55,817 bases of DNA from Apopatosoma sp963618495. GTDB taxonomy: Bacteria; Bacillota; Clostridia; Oscillospirales; CAG-272. How positions within the stretch are numbered: the stretch's first letter is position 1; the number at the start of each line of letters is the position of its first letter. Below the pieces are notes generated by a model that worked only from the letters and a program-made list of their open reading frames with translations, did no database searches and had not been told where the DNA came from. Below, in pieces: positions 1 through 8,446 of the stretch. The stretch is from the NCBI GenBank assembly GCA_963618495.1, contig CAVESF010000012.1, positions 1-55,817 of the forward strand. Reading direction: 5' to 3'. The position numbers and the translations under genes were made by a program.

Positions 1-12
1 TCGCAAAACGAA

Positions 13-42
13 AAGGACGAACAGCCGAAACTGTTCGTCCTT
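13..42 (-). terminator. Rho-independent terminator after the hexosamine kinase gene
   Basis: A perfect 12-bp stem (13-24 with 31-42) closes a 6-nt loop. Read on the minus strand it is followed by TTCGTTTTG, a moderate U-tract. It lies about 80 nt beyond the stop codon at 122. On the plus strand the tail is C-rich, so the minus reading is favoured. Confidence 0.75.
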
Positions 43-121
43 CCCGCCCGATTGCTTCTGTTTCTCATTATTCATCCTTATGAGAAGGAAGCTTCGCCGC
101 GACCCTTTTTTATTTTCATTC

Positions 122-1204
122 TTATTTAGAATATTTCTCCACGATTTTCTTCATCTCGTCGAGCTTGGATATCGTGTCGAGCGTAAGCTTCAGCTGTGCT
201 CTGCCGCGCTCTAGATTGTGCTTCGGTCTGTCCTCGGCTACTCTGAAATATATGTCGCCATTCAGGTAGTCGCCGAGAAAACGGAGCACAAGCTCATATG
301 TGAGTATCACTACGGAAACCGGAAGCATATCGCGCTCGTTTTCGGTTATATTCGCTCCGATGCCGTCAAGGAAGCCGTGCGTATACTGCTCGAAAAGGTC
401 GAGCCTGTGATAAACCTTTGAGAGATCGCGCTCATCCTCGGCGCTGTTGCAGGCGGCAAAGCGCACACCGTCGCCGAAATCGTAAAGAAGCGAACCGGGC
501 ATTACCGTATCGAGGTCGATAACGCAGACGCCCTCGCCCGTCGCATTGTCGAGCATGACATTATTGAGCTTTGTATCGTTGTGCGTAACACGAAGCGGCA
601 GTTTACCGCTTGCGAGTCCGTCCACTATCATATGCGCATAAGGCTCAAGCGCATAAATCTGCTCGATTTCCTTTTCGCATTCCTTTCTTCTCTCAGGAGA
701 AGCATGCGCCACAGCCGCTTTGAAATCGGCAAAGCGGCTCACCGTATTGTGGAAATTCGGTATCGTTTCGAAAAGGGTCGAGGCATCGTAATCGCCGAGC
801 AGGCGCTGAAATTTGCCGAAAGCCTTTGCCGCATAGTAAAGCGACATTTCGTTTTCCGCCGCCTGAATCGATTTCGTACCCTCTATAAATTTATATACGC
901 GCCAGCAACCGCCGTCCTCCGCCCTGCACCAGAGCTTGCCGTCCTTTGCTCTGATAACGGTCATTGCCTCTCTCTCGGGGTCATCAACCCTCGCGGCGAT
1001 ATATTTGCAGACATTTTCTATATTCTGCATCAACTCATCGGGATTTTTGAAGACATTCGTGTTTATTTTCTGAAGAATATAATTTTTTCCGCTGTCTGTC
1101 GATATCTTATATGTACTGTTTATAAGTCCTTCGACTATAGGATCGCTCTCAATCGGTGTTCCGTTTATGTCAAATTTTTCGCTTATAAATATAGTGAATT
1201 TCAT
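122..1204 (-). CDS. nahK: N-acetylhexosamine 1-kinase (NahK-like), APH-fold phosphotransferase
   Basis: Predicted cytoplasmic kinase that would phosphorylate GlcNAc/GalNAc at C1 in mucin or milk-oligosaccharide salvage. The 360-residue product matches the remembered layout of bifidobacterial NahK: YILQKINTNVF near residues 42-52, WRVYKFIE near 101, the catalytic loop RVTHNDTKLNN at about 205-215, and the metal-binding IDLDTVMPGSLLYDFGD at about 229-245. The frame is open 21 codons further upstream, but ATG 1204 has GGAGGC 6 nt before it and gives the family length, so I chose it. It has its own promoter (1239-1267) and terminator, so it is monocistronic. No lacto-N-biose phosphorylase or transporter lies in the window, so the substrate is inferred from family only. 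Confidence 0.8.
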   Translation of the reverse strand: MKFTIFISEKFDINGTPIESDPIVEGLINSTYKISTDSGKNYILQKINTNVFKNPDELMQNIENVCKYIAARVDDPEREAMTVIRAKDGKLWCRAEDGGCWRVYKFIEGTKSIQAAENEMSLYYAAKAFGKFQRLLGDYDASTLFETIPNFHNTVSRFADFKAAVAHASPERRKECEKEIEQIYALEPYAHMIVDGLASGKLPLRVTHNDTKLNNVMLDNATGEGVCVIDLDTVMPGSLLYDFGDGVRFAACNSAEDERDLSKVYHRLDLFEQYTHGFLDGIGANITENERDMLPVSVVILTYELVLRFLGDYLNGDIYFRVAEDRPKHNLERGRAQLKLTLDTISKLDEMKKIVEKYSK

Positions 1205-1238
1205 GTTGCCTCCAATGAAAAATTTTTTGTTCTTTTCT

Positions 1239-1267
1239 ATAATATCACACATTTTATATTTTTGCAA
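1239..1267 (-). promoter_or_regulatory. Sigma-A-type promoter for the hexosamine kinase
   Basis: On the minus strand: TTGCAA, 17-nt spacer, TATTAT, with TG one base before the -10 (extended -10). The expected start is near 1232, about 28 nt before the ATG at 1204. Confidence 0.6.
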
Positions 1268-1295
1268 GCATAAAATTGCTCTTTTTCCTCTTGTA

Positions 1296-1324
1296 TTGAC
1301 AAAATCCGCATGGCATGATAGAAT
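1296..1324 (+). promoter_or_regulatory. Near-consensus sigma-A promoter facing the transporter relic
   Basis: TTGACA (1296-1301), 17-nt spacer, TAGAAT (1319-1324). It points right into a region with no intact gene, only the decayed transporter at 1354-1519. Either the promoter outlived its gene or it still makes a non-coding transcript. Confidence 0.6.
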
Positions 1325-1353
1325 ATTTCACATAACAAAACCTCGGGAGAAAA

Positions 1354-1519
1354 ATTAAAGACCTTTCTCCCTTTATCAAAGCCGTTTTCGCGGGAATCTG
1401 CGTCGGCATCGCGGGATCATGATAAACGGCGAAGCCATCTCCGCCTCGCCGTGATAACGGCGGGAAATACGATAGGTTCCGTACTTTTGCCGCTCTCTCG
1501 CAGACTTTTCCGCGACTGA
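1354..1519 (+). pseudogene. Relic of a formate/nitrite transporter (FNT) family gene
   Basis: Two short stretches in different frames look like the two ends of one FNT protein. The first (1354-1422) follows a GGGAG SD, begins at ATT where an ATG would be expected, and reads KDLSPFIKAVFAGICVGIAG before a TGA. The second (1454-1519) reads TAGNTIGSVLLPLSRRLF to a TGA and resembles the C-terminal GN-IGG segment of FNT channels. About 200 residues between them are missing. The SD and promoter upstream are intact, so I read this as an internally deleted, start-codon-mutated gene. The family call rests on short matches from memory; chance similarity is possible. The rest of 1205-1626 holds only the promoters listed and a weak hairpin near 1533-1545 followed by a T-run. 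Confidence 0.4.
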
Positions 1520-1564
1520 AGCCCGTTTTTTCCGAATTTATCGGCTTTTTTAATCAAATATCTA

Positions 1565-1593
1565 TTTACAAGAGCGATTTATTATGGTAATAT
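1565..1593 (+). promoter_or_regulatory. Promoter for the ribokinase-fold/ruvX/glyQS run
   Basis: TTTACA (1565-1570), 17-nt spacer, TAATAT (1588-1593). The start would be near 1600, followed by AAGGA at 1611 and the ATG at 1627. Confidence 0.55.
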
Positions 1594-1626
1594 ATAATTT
1601 ATAAATCAATAAGGACGGCTATTATT

Positions 1627-2688
1627 ATGGACAAGAAAATTCTCGTTATAGGAAACAGCTACATGAACCTGCGTATGAAGGTAAATCCGAAGAAAAAAGA
1701 CGGAAACTCCGTTGAAAGCGGCGCTTACCGCTTCCACGCTTTCGGTCAGAGCGTTTCCACGGCAATCTCCATAGCCAAACTCGGAGGCTCATGCGCCTTC
1801 TGCACAAAGCTCGGCGCCGATACAAACGGTGAGCGTCTCATGCGTTACTATGAAAAATGCGGCATCATCACCGACAATATAGAGACCGTTCAGGGCTATC
1901 AGACAGGCATGAGCGTCACCCTCTATGACGATCTCGGCGGTCATACAAACTATGTTTCCCGCGGAGTGGGCGAGCTTATCTCGAGAGAAGATATCGACAA
2001 TGCGCTCGCTTCCTATCCCGATGCGCTCATAGTTCCGCAGGAGCCTCTGCTCGTGGCGCACGAGGTGGAGGAGGAAATCTCCGTTGAGGACGACCTCTCG
2101 GAGGAAAAGGACGATTCCGGAGAAAAGCGCGTGCATATCGTCAAGCGCACGGAATATGAGGATCTCGCAGTTTATGCGCTGAACCGCGCAACCGAGCAGG
2201 GACTCGACCTGATTCTCGAATACAATTCACATACGGCGAAGCTCCCTCTGGAGAGCCTCAAAAATGTAAAAACGCTCATCATCTCCGAGGATGAGATATA
2301 TGCGCTCACAGGCTTCTTCCCCGATACGGCGGATAAGGCTGTCCGCGCAATAATTTCGCTCTCCGCAAAGATAAAAGCGAAATTCTATGTGATAAACAAA
2401 AATGGCACTTCGTTTGTCTATGACGGAAATACATACGAATATGCCGAAGCGCCGCATACGCTGAAAACCGCCTCCGAGGGAAAGGAATTTTTCTCTCCCA
2501 TATATATCGGAGCTTATGCATATGAATTTTTCAAGAGCCGCCATCCCGTGCGCGCCGCAAGATATGCGCAGATAGTGACGCTTCTCGCCCGCGCGGCAAA
2601 CGGCAATCTCGAATATATCCCGAGCAAAGCCGATATAGAAAAATACATGGCGGAAAACAAAGTCGACCTCAACAGAAACAGCTTCTGA
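1627..2688 (+). CDS. PfkB/ribokinase-fold protein lacking the GAGD catalytic loop
   Basis: A 353-residue protein with the ribokinase fold. FHAFGQSVSTAISIAKLGG (about residues 36-54) and KLGADTNGERL (61-71) correspond to the N-terminal sugar-binding signature, and IISEDEIYALTG (218-229) to the region before the ATP site. Where PfkB enzymes carry the anion-hole and base motif GAGD, this protein has TASEGKEFFSPIYIGAYAYE (281-300), so neither the glycines nor the catalytic Asp are seen. It also carries an acidic insert at about 147-167 (EVEEEISVEDDLSEEKDD). It may be a non-catalytic or repurposed member; an active kinase with a shifted motif is less likely. It lies 13 bp before ruvX and is probably cotranscribed with ruvX and glyQS. 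Confidence 0.7.
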   Translation: MDKKILVIGNSYMNLRMKVNPKKKDGNSVESGAYRFHAFGQSVSTAISIAKLGGSCAFCTKLGADTNGERLMRYYEKCGIITDNIETVQGYQTGMSVTLYDDLGGHTNYVSRGVGELISREDIDNALASYPDALIVPQEPLLVAHEVEEEISVEDDLSEEKDDSGEKRVHIVKRTEYEDLAVYALNRATEQGLDLILEYNSHTAKLPLESLKNVKTLIISEDEIYALTGFFPDTADKAVRAIISLSAKIKAKFYVINKNGTSFVYDGNTYEYAEAPHTLKTASEGKEFFSPIYIGAYAYEFFKSRHPVRAARYAQIVTLLARAANGNLEYIPSKADIEKYMAENKVDLNRNSF

Positions 2689-2701
2689 GCGGGAGAGTAA
2701 A

Positions 2702-3154
2702 ATGGCAGAAAAAATACTCGGCGTTGATTTCGGCGCGGCGAGAACAGGACTTGCCGTTTCCGACGACCTCGGAATGTATGCGCACGGCATAGGAAATATC
2801 AAAAGCTACAATGCCGGAAAAGCCGCGGCGGAAATCGCGGAAAAAGCAAAGGAACTTTCGGTCAGCCTCATCGTCGTCGGCAAGCCCGTGAATATGGACG
2901 GTTCTCTCGGCGAAAAAGCGCAGAGCGCGATGGCCTTTGCCGATATGATAGGAGAACTCTGCGATATTCCCGTCACGCTGTATGACGAGCGCTGTACCAC
3001 CGTTATGGCGCATATGTATCTTCGTGAATCGGGCATCAAAACAAAAAATCACCGTGCCACCGTGGATTCGCTCGCGGCGCAGATAATCCTGCAGGATTAT
3101 ATGGACATGATGAAAAATAAAAAATCTAATGAAATGAAGGATAATTGGCAATGA
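2702..3154 (+). CDS. ruvX: Putative pre-16S rRNA nuclease / Holliday junction resolvase-like YqgF
   Basis: 150-residue RNase-H-fold nuclease implicated in 16S rRNA 5' maturation. ILGVDFGAARTGLAVSD near the N-terminus carries the first catalytic Asp; VVGKPVNMDGSLGEKA, TLYDERCTT and the late ATVDSLAAQIIL segment supply the other acidic positions. Length is normal for the family. The stop overlaps the glyQS start as ATGA (3151-3154), so translational coupling is likely. Confidence 0.92.
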   Translation: MAEKILGVDFGAARTGLAVSDDLGMYAHGIGNIKSYNAGKAAAEIAEKAKELSVSLIVVGKPVNMDGSLGEKAQSAMAFADMIGELCDIPVTLYDERCTTVMAHMYLRESGIKTKNHRATVDSLAAQIILQDYMDMMKNKKSNEMKDNWQ

Positions 3155-4548
3155 AAAACACAGAAAAAACAATGGACAAGCTCGTTGCGCTCTGCAAAAA
3201 CCGCGGCTTTGTTTTTGCCGGCTCCGAAATTTACGGCGGTCTTGCAAATACATGGGATTACGGTCCTCTCGGCGTAGAGCTGAAAAACAATATCAAAAAG
3301 GCATGGTGGAAGAAATTCGTCACCGAAAGCCCCTACAATGTAGGTCTTGACGCGGCTATTCTCATGAATCCGCAGACATGGGTTGCCTCCGGTCATCTCG
3401 GCGGCTTCTCCGACCCGCTCATGGACTGCCGCGAATGCAAGGAGCGCTTCCGCGCGGACAAGCTTATCGAGGATTACTGCGAAAAGACGGGCAAAACTCT
3501 CGAAAAGCCCATCGACGCTTTTTCGCAGGAAGAAATGAAAAATTTCATCGAGGAAAACAATATTCCCTGTCCCTCCTGCGGCAAGCATAATTTCACGGAT
3601 ATCCGTCAGTTCAATCTGATGTTCAAGACATTTCAGGGCGTAACCGAGGATGCCAAAAATACGGTTTATCTCCGTCCCGAAACGGCGCAGGGTATCTTCG
3701 TAAATTTCGTGAATGTTCAGCGCACCACGCGCAAGAAGCTGCCTTTCGGTATCGGTCAGATAGGCAAATCTTTCCGTAATGAGATAACTCCCGGAAACTT
3801 CATTTTCCGCGTCCGTGAATTTGAGCAGATGGAGCTTGAATTTTTCTGCGAGCCGGATACCGACCTTGAGTGGTTCTCATACTGGCGTTCATTCTGCAAA
3901 AACTGGCTTCTCAGTCTCGGCATGAAAGAAGAAAATCTGCGCCTGCGCGACCATGATCCCGAGGAGCTTTGCTTCTATTCCAAGGCAACAACCGACTTTG
4001 AATTCATGTTCCCCTTCGGCTGGGGCGAGCTCTGGGGCGTTGCCGACCGCACGGATTATGACCTAACTCAGCATCAGAATACCTCCGGCAAAGACCTCAC
4101 ATATTTCGATCCAGACAAGAATACACGCTATATTCCCTATGTTGTGGAACCCAGTCTCGGCGTTGAGCGTTCGTTCCTCGCATTCCTCACGGAGGCTTAC
4201 GATGAGGAAACTCTCGAAGGCGGCGATGTACGCACGGTGCTTCACTTCCATCCCGCGCTCGCTCCTTTCAAGGCGGCTGTTCTTCCTCTTTCAAAGAAGC
4301 TCGGCGATAAGGCTATGGAGATTCATAATAATCTCGCAAAACACTTCCCCGTCGATTATGATGAGACAGGTTCCATCGGCAAGCGCTATCGCCGCGAGGA
4401 TGAGATAGGCACACCCTACTGCATCACATACGATTTCGATTCCGAAAACGACGGCTGCGTAACAGTCCGTGACCGCGATACCATGGAGCAGGTTCGCATA
4501 AAGATAGACGACCTCGTTTCCTATATCGAAGAAAAACTCGAATTCTGA
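3151..4548 (+). CDS. glyQS: Glycyl-tRNA synthetase, single-chain (alpha2) class II type
   Basis: Charges tRNA-Gly with glycine. The 465-residue product has the class II motif 2 region FRNEITPGNFIFRVREFEQ, motif 3 EPSLGVERSFLAFL, and two Cys pairs (CRECKERF and CPSCGKHNF) typical of the zinc-containing insertion in Firmicute and archaeal/eukaryal-like enzymes. A TTG at 3145 is in frame but only 3 nt from the GAAGGA SD; ATG 3151 at 9 nt is better and overlaps the ruvX stop. No T-box is visible upstream, so expression probably depends on the promoter at 1565. Confidence 0.95.
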   Translation: MKNTEKTMDKLVALCKNRGFVFAGSEIYGGLANTWDYGPLGVELKNNIKKAWWKKFVTESPYNVGLDAAILMNPQTWVASGHLGGFSDPLMDCRECKERFRADKLIEDYCEKTGKTLEKPIDAFSQEEMKNFIEENNIPCPSCGKHNFTDIRQFNLMFKTFQGVTEDAKNTVYLRPETAQGIFVNFVNVQRTTRKKLPFGIGQIGKSFRNEITPGNFIFRVREFEQMELEFFCEPDTDLEWFSYWRSFCKNWLLSLGMKEENLRLRDHDPEELCFYSKATTDFEFMFPFGWGELWGVADRTDYDLTQHQNTSGKDLTYFDPDKNTRYIPYVVEPSLGVERSFLAFLTEAYDEETLEGGDVRTVLHFHPALAPFKAAVLPLSKKLGDKAMEIHNNLAKHFPVDYDETGSIGKRYRREDEIGTPYCITYDFDSENDGCVTVRDRDTMEQVRIKIDDLVSYIEEKLEF

Positions 4549-4574
4549 ATATAATCTGAATATAAAATATAATT

Positions 4575-5186
4575 ATGACCGCAAAAGAAAAAATGCACAG
4601 CTGTGAGCTGTATCTTCCGAATGACGCGGAAATAGCGAAAGAACAGACCCTGTGCCTTGAAAAATTATACGATTTCAACGCCACGCGACCGCTCGATGGG
4701 GAGAAAAGAACCGTTCTGCTGAAAGAAATGTTTGCCGAAATCGGCGAAGGCTGCTATATAGAGCCTCCGCTCCATGCAAATTGGGGCGGTCGCCATGTGC
4801 ATTTCGGCAAGGGCATATATGCAAATTTCAATCTCACTCTCGTCGATGATACGCATATTTATGTCGGCGACTGTACGATGTTCGGTCCGAATGTCACGAT
4901 AGCCACCGCCGGTCATCCTCTGCTTCCCTCTCTCCGCGAGCAGGGATATCAGTATAATGCTCCCGTGCATATCGGCAGAAACTGCTGGTTCGGCGCAGGC
5001 GTCATAATCCTGCCCGGCGTCACCGTAGGAAACAATACCGTGATCGGCGCGGGAAGCGTCGTCACAAAGGATTTGCCGGATAATGTGGTTGCAGTCGGGA
5101 ATCCGTGCAGAGTCCTGCGTGAAATAAACGAACACGATAAAGAATACTTTTTCAAAAACAGAAAAATAGATTACGACAATTTATAA
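4575..5186 (+). CDS. maa: Maltose/galactoside O-acetyltransferase family protein
   Basis: A 203-residue acetyl-CoA-dependent sugar O-acetyltransferase with a left-handed beta helix. The N-terminal Maa-type helical domain is followed by hexapeptide repeats (HIGRNCWFGAGVIILPGVTV and GNNTVIGAGSVVT). The catalytic His lies in ATAGHPLLP at about residue 115. The physiological acceptor cannot be deduced. The gene starts 26 nt after glyQS, but no convincing SD precedes ATG 4575; the upstream DNA is AT-rich with TATAAT-like hexamers, so translation may be weak or a local promoter may exist. A bidirectional terminator follows. Confidence 0.85.
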   Translation: MTAKEKMHSCELYLPNDAEIAKEQTLCLEKLYDFNATRPLDGEKRTVLLKEMFAEIGEGCYIEPPLHANWGGRHVHFGKGIYANFNLTLVDDTHIYVGDCTMFGPNVTIATAGHPLLPSLREQGYQYNAPVHIGRNCWFGAGVIILPGVTVGNNTVIGAGSVVTKDLPDNVVAVGNPCRVLREINEHDKEYFFKNRKIDYDNL

Positions 5187-5225
5187 TTTATTTTTTCGCT
5201 AAAAAACAGCGGAAATCTGCAAATC

Positions 5226-5255
5226 AAAGAGCTCGGTATTTTGCCACAGCTCTTT
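5226..5255. terminator. Bidirectional terminator between the acetyltransferase and spoIIIAH
   Basis: AAAGAGCT (5226-5233) pairs with AGCTCTTT (5248-5255), with an extra GG/CC pair inside the loop. T-rich DNA follows on the plus strand. It separates two convergent genes and can serve both. Confidence 0.6.
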
Positions 5256-5265
5256 CTCGTTTCGT

Positions 5266-5919
5266 TTATTTCTCTGCTATCGTCACATTTGCGGGAAGAA
5301 TATTTGCCTGCTTATAAACGATTTCGAGTATCTGCGAGAGCTGATTGGGCTTGAGACCCTCGCTCTTTACGATGATGTTTGCTTTGTCGCCGTTTATGAC
5401 CGCCACACATTCATCAAAGCCTTTTGCCTTGATGAGCGTTTCGATATTGGCTTCTTTTTCGATAGTTGCCGCTATTGCCGCTATATCGGCAAGCGCCTGC
5501 TCTTTTGCCGCGTCAAGGCTTTTTGCATCGTCGACAACACCCTGAAGAACTTCCATAGCCTCATCTCGTGCGCGCTGTCTCTCTATCTGCGATGCGGCAA
5601 AATAATTTGATTCCGTGTTCGCGTTGTCATCTACATTGACATTGCCGGAGGGTTGGTCATTGCCTGAATCGGGACTGTCTGTTTTGCCGAAGATAGCCCA
5701 GTTTACATATACGGCGGCACCGATAAGCAGTACGGAAAGAACTATCACAAGATTGCGCACGCCGAATTTCCTGATTCCTTTTTTCACGCTGTCGCCCGTG
5801 AAAATACTGCCAAATTTGAAATTGTGTTCCTTTGCCTCGGGAAGACTGAGCACGGCTTCCTCTCCCTCCACCTGATTTGCCATGCCCGCTCTGATAGCGG
5901 CTCTCTCTTCGTTTCTCAT
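5266..5919 (-). CDS. spoIIIAH: Stage III sporulation protein AH
   Basis: Mother-cell component of the SpoIIIA-SpoIIQ feeding-tube apparatus that bridges the two membranes around the forespore. A basic cytoplasmic N-terminus leads to one membrane span (about residues 54-73, NLVIVLSVLLIGAAVYVNWA). A low-complexity Ser/Asn/Asp linker and an EscJ/PrgK-type ring domain follow (SQIERQRARDEAMEVLQ to the LPANVTIAEK end). 217 residues is typical. It is the last gene of the operon, with an AAGGAG SD upstream. Confidence 0.93.
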   Translation of the reverse strand: MRNEERAAIRAGMANQVEGEEAVLSLPEAKEHNFKFGSIFTGDSVKKGIRKFGVRNLVIVLSVLLIGAAVYVNWAIFGKTDSPDSGNDQPSGNVNVDDNANTESNYFAASQIERQRARDEAMEVLQGVVDDAKSLDAAKEQALADIAAIAATIEKEANIETLIKAKGFDECVAVINGDKANIIVKSEGLKPNQLSQILEIVYKQANILPANVTIAEK

Positions 5920-5943
5920 AATAAATCTCCTTAAATATAAAAT

Positions 5944-6450
5944 TTATTTTACCCCGACAATACAGATTCTGTTGCTCGGAAGTCCCAGCGCCGTCGATAT
6001 GACCGAGATAAGCTTGGCTTGAAGTCCCGGGTCATCGCCGCCGCGGCACGCAACGGAAACGCCTTCAACTGGAGGATATATTTCCTTTTGCAATATGAGT
6101 GTGCCCGAGCCGTTTTCCTTGCGCACGGTTATGTATTCCCTGTCCGTGCCGCTCTCGCCCGCCTTTTCATCAGAAACATAGACATACTGCACTCCGTCGC
6201 TGACGGTTACGATAACGCTCACATTGTCCGAACCTGTTATTTGCCTCGTTATGGTTCTAATTTTATTCTCAAGGCTCTCTATATATGCCAAAGTTGCGTT
6301 ATCTTCTGTATTTTCTGCAGTATTTTTTTGTGTCACCGCCTTTTTGCCGCCAGATGAGCCTATTATCACGAGCAGAACGCCGAAAATACCGAGTGCGGCA
6401 AGTATGGCAAGCTTCAGCTTCGGCGGCATATCTTTAAGTTTTGTTTTCAA
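5944..6450 (-). CDS. spoIIIAG: Stage III sporulation protein AG
   Basis: Ring-forming channel component of the SpoIIIA complex. After KLKDMPPKLK comes one membrane segment (LAILAALGIFGVLLVIIG), then a ring domain with ENKIRTITRQITGSDNVSV and a C-terminal LGLPSNRICIVGVK. 168 residues. It starts at TTG 6450, with GAGGTG overlapping the spoIIIAF stop codon 6 nt upstream, which implies coupled translation. Confidence 0.92.
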   Translation of the reverse strand: MKTKLKDMPPKLKLAILAALGIFGVLLVIIGSSGGKKAVTQKNTAENTEDNATLAYIESLENKIRTITRQITGSDNVSVIVTVSDGVQYVYVSDEKAGESGTDREYITVRKENGSGTLILQKEIYPPVEGVSVACRGGDDPGLQAKLISVISTALGLPSNRICIVGVK

Positions 6451-6455
6451 TTACA

Positions 6456-6941
6456 TCACCTCACGTAGATAATTTCTATTTCCGTTTTGTGAAGAAACAT
6501 TTCATCAAGCTCCGCTTTTATCTTTTCAGTGGGAGCACTCTTCGGCAGGGTCAGCGTCAGCTTTTTTATCTCGACGCATGAAGTATCGCTCCCGTCAAGC
6601 GTAACATCGACGCTGATGCTCTCCTTTGCGATGCCGTATTTTTCGCTGATGTAATTTCGCACAGATGCGGCGATGTTCTTTCGCGTCCGCTCTATGAGTA
6701 TCCCTTCCGCATCGGGATTTTCGCCCGTTTCATATGCGGTGCCGTCGCCGATATCGGCGATATAGCCGGAAATACCGCCTATCACCTGCACCGTCGGAAT
6801 GCAGATTGCCGCAGCCGCACAGAGCAGGCAGATATATCTGATATATTTTTTCATCTCTCCCTCGGGAGAGAGATTTATCGCCAGTCCGCTTGCCGCAAGC
6901 ACGCAGACGAGCATATAAACATAGCTTTTTATTTCTTCCAT
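6456..6941 (-). CDS. spoIIIAF: Stage III sporulation protein AF
   Basis: 161-residue membrane-anchored SpoIIIA component. Two N-terminal membrane spans (about 7-25 and 33-57) are followed by a soluble domain similar to secretion-system ring-building motifs, ending KTEIEIIYVR. Located between AE and AG, separated from AE by 9 nt and with its stop within the AG ribosome-binding site. Confidence 0.9.
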   Translation of the reverse strand: MEEIKSYVYMLVCVLAASGLAINLSPEGEMKKYIRYICLLCAAAAICIPTVQVIGGISGYIADIGDGTAYETGENPDAEGILIERTRKNIAASVRNYISEKYGIAKESISVDVTLDGSDTSCVEIKKLTLTLPKSAPTEKIKAELDEMFLHKTEIEIIYVR

Positions 6942-6950
6942 GATATCACC

Positions 6951-8060
6951 CTATGAGATGCCCGCGAGCACGGAAAGCGAAAAGATGAAGAATACGCCCG
7001 TCACGGCGGAGAGCGAAACGAAAAAGCCCGCTATGCCCGCCGTATCGGAGAGAAATCGGCTTTCCCTCTCCAGCCCGAGCATCACGGCAAAAGAAGCCGA
7101 AAGCTCAAGCAGTGCCTTGTTTATGAGTATGCATATGATGGGCGACACGGTCATGAAAAGTACCGCCGCCGCGCCCGCGATTCCTACCGCCGAGCGAATC
7201 GTGCCGATGCTTCCCGTTATGGCGGTGAGAGCCTCGTTTATCGCTCCGCCGACTATCGGAATAAAACTGCCGACGGCAAATTTCACGCCCTTGAGTGCCA
7301 GAGAATCCGCGCTTTTCGTTATCACGCTCTGAAAAGCCAGCGTGAGCGAAAGCAGAAGCATGATGAAAGAAAGCAGATATGTCACCGTCTTTTTCACCGT
7401 TGCCGTTATTCCCGAGAGTCCCGAGTTTCCGCACATGGCGCCGCCCGCCGAGATGGCGAAACACATCTGTATCAGCGGAAAAAGCATGCCCGCGCAGATA
7501 TTTTCGAGTATAGCCAGCGCCGCCGTTATTATCCCGCCCGAAACAGCCGCCGTGCCGACCTTGCCGCTCGCATATAGGAGCGCCGTCATCACGGGCATCA
7601 GCTTCGTGACAAATTCAGAAAGTCCGGTGATAAATTCCTTCGTCAGCGAGAAAAGCGAGCCTGTCGCCTCATAGACGGCGGCGCAGATGCAGACCGACGA
7701 TATATATGAAAACACGCTCTTCACCGATGGACTCGCTATGCTGTCGCCGAGCGCGCCGAGCACGGAGGAAATGACAAGTATCCCGAGCAGAAAAGCGAAG
7801 CTTTTCACCGCGCGCGGGAAAGCGGACGAGAGCATTTTCCCTGCCGCACGCAAGAAAAATCCGATGTTCAGCTTTTCCGAAAGTCCCGATACTCCCGCGG
7901 TGAAAAAATCGGACGGTATGTATTCCCTCATCTCCTCGGGAAGCCCCTCGTATACCGAGCCTTGTCCGAAATCCGTCTCGTTTTCGTCCGAATCATCAGC
8001 ATATACAGTAGTCGAAAATATTGCAAGAAGTATGCATATAATAATTATTATTCTTTTCAT
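6951..8060 (-). CDS. spoIIIAE: Stage III sporulation protein AE
   Basis: Polytopic membrane protein of the SpoIIIA complex, 369 residues. It starts with a probable signal peptide (MKRIIIIICILLAIFSTTVYA), then an acidic stretch, then about eight hydrophobic segments rich in Gly and Ala. It lies 2 nt after the spoIIIAD stop. No strong SD is visible, consistent with translational coupling. Confidence 0.93.
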   Translation of the reverse strand: MKRIIIIICILLAIFSTTVYADDSDENETDFGQGSVYEGLPEEMREYIPSDFFTAGVSGLSEKLNIGFFLRAAGKMLSSAFPRAVKSFAFLLGILVISSVLGALGDSIASPSVKSVFSYISSVCICAAVYEATGSLFSLTKEFITGLSEFVTKLMPVMTALLYASGKVGTAAVSGGIITAALAILENICAGMLFPLIQMCFAISAGGAMCGNSGLSGITATVKKTVTYLLSFIMLLLSLTLAFQSVITKSADSLALKGVKFAVGSFIPIVGGAINEALTAITGSIGTIRSAVGIAGAAAVLFMTVSPIICILINKALLELSASFAVMLGLERESRFLSDTAGIAGFFVSLSAVTGVFFIFSLSVLAGIS

Positions 8061-8062
8061 TT

Positions 8063-8446
8063 TTATTCAAGTATTTTCTGCGTAAGAGACAAAATTTCGC
8101 GTACTACGGGGAGACCGAGCAGAAGTATGCCGACCTTGGCGGCAAACTCCAGTTTTGACGCTACGGCCACCTCTCCGCTATCTCTGCATATATCGGCGGC
8201 GGTCTGCGCGGCTATTCCTATTCCGAGAGCTTTCAGCACCGTGGAAAAATAGAGCGAATACGAGTTTTCCCGCGATAATTCCTCGGCAAAAGCGATTATC
8301 GGATACATGGACGATATAGCGGAGGCGAGGATGATTATGCCCGTTATCACGCCGACCGATATTGCAAGCTCGCTTTTTGCCGCACGCATTATGAGCGCGG
8401 CGCAAGCACCGATGACGGCTATGCCGCAAAGCTTTATCACCGTCAT
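8063..8446 (-). CDS. spoIIIAD: Stage III sporulation protein AD
   Basis: 127-residue protein with about four membrane spans. The frame is open a further 68 codons upstream but that part is the spoIIIAC region read out of frame; ATG 8446 overlaps the spoIIIAC stop (8443-8446, ATGA) and gives the family length. The C-terminus GLPVVREILSLTQKILE is characteristic. Confidence 0.93.
   Translation of the reverse strand: MTVIKLCGIAVIGACAALIMRAAKSELAISVGVITGIIILASAISSMYPIIAFAEELSRENSYSLYFSTVLKALGIGIAAQTAADICRDSGEVAVASKLEFAAKVGILLLGLPVVREILSLTQKILE

Noticed and set aside
581..1273. Open frame of 230 codons on the plus strand
   Set aside because: Antisense to the hexosamine kinase, whose catalytic motifs are clear; no SD and no recognisable domain.
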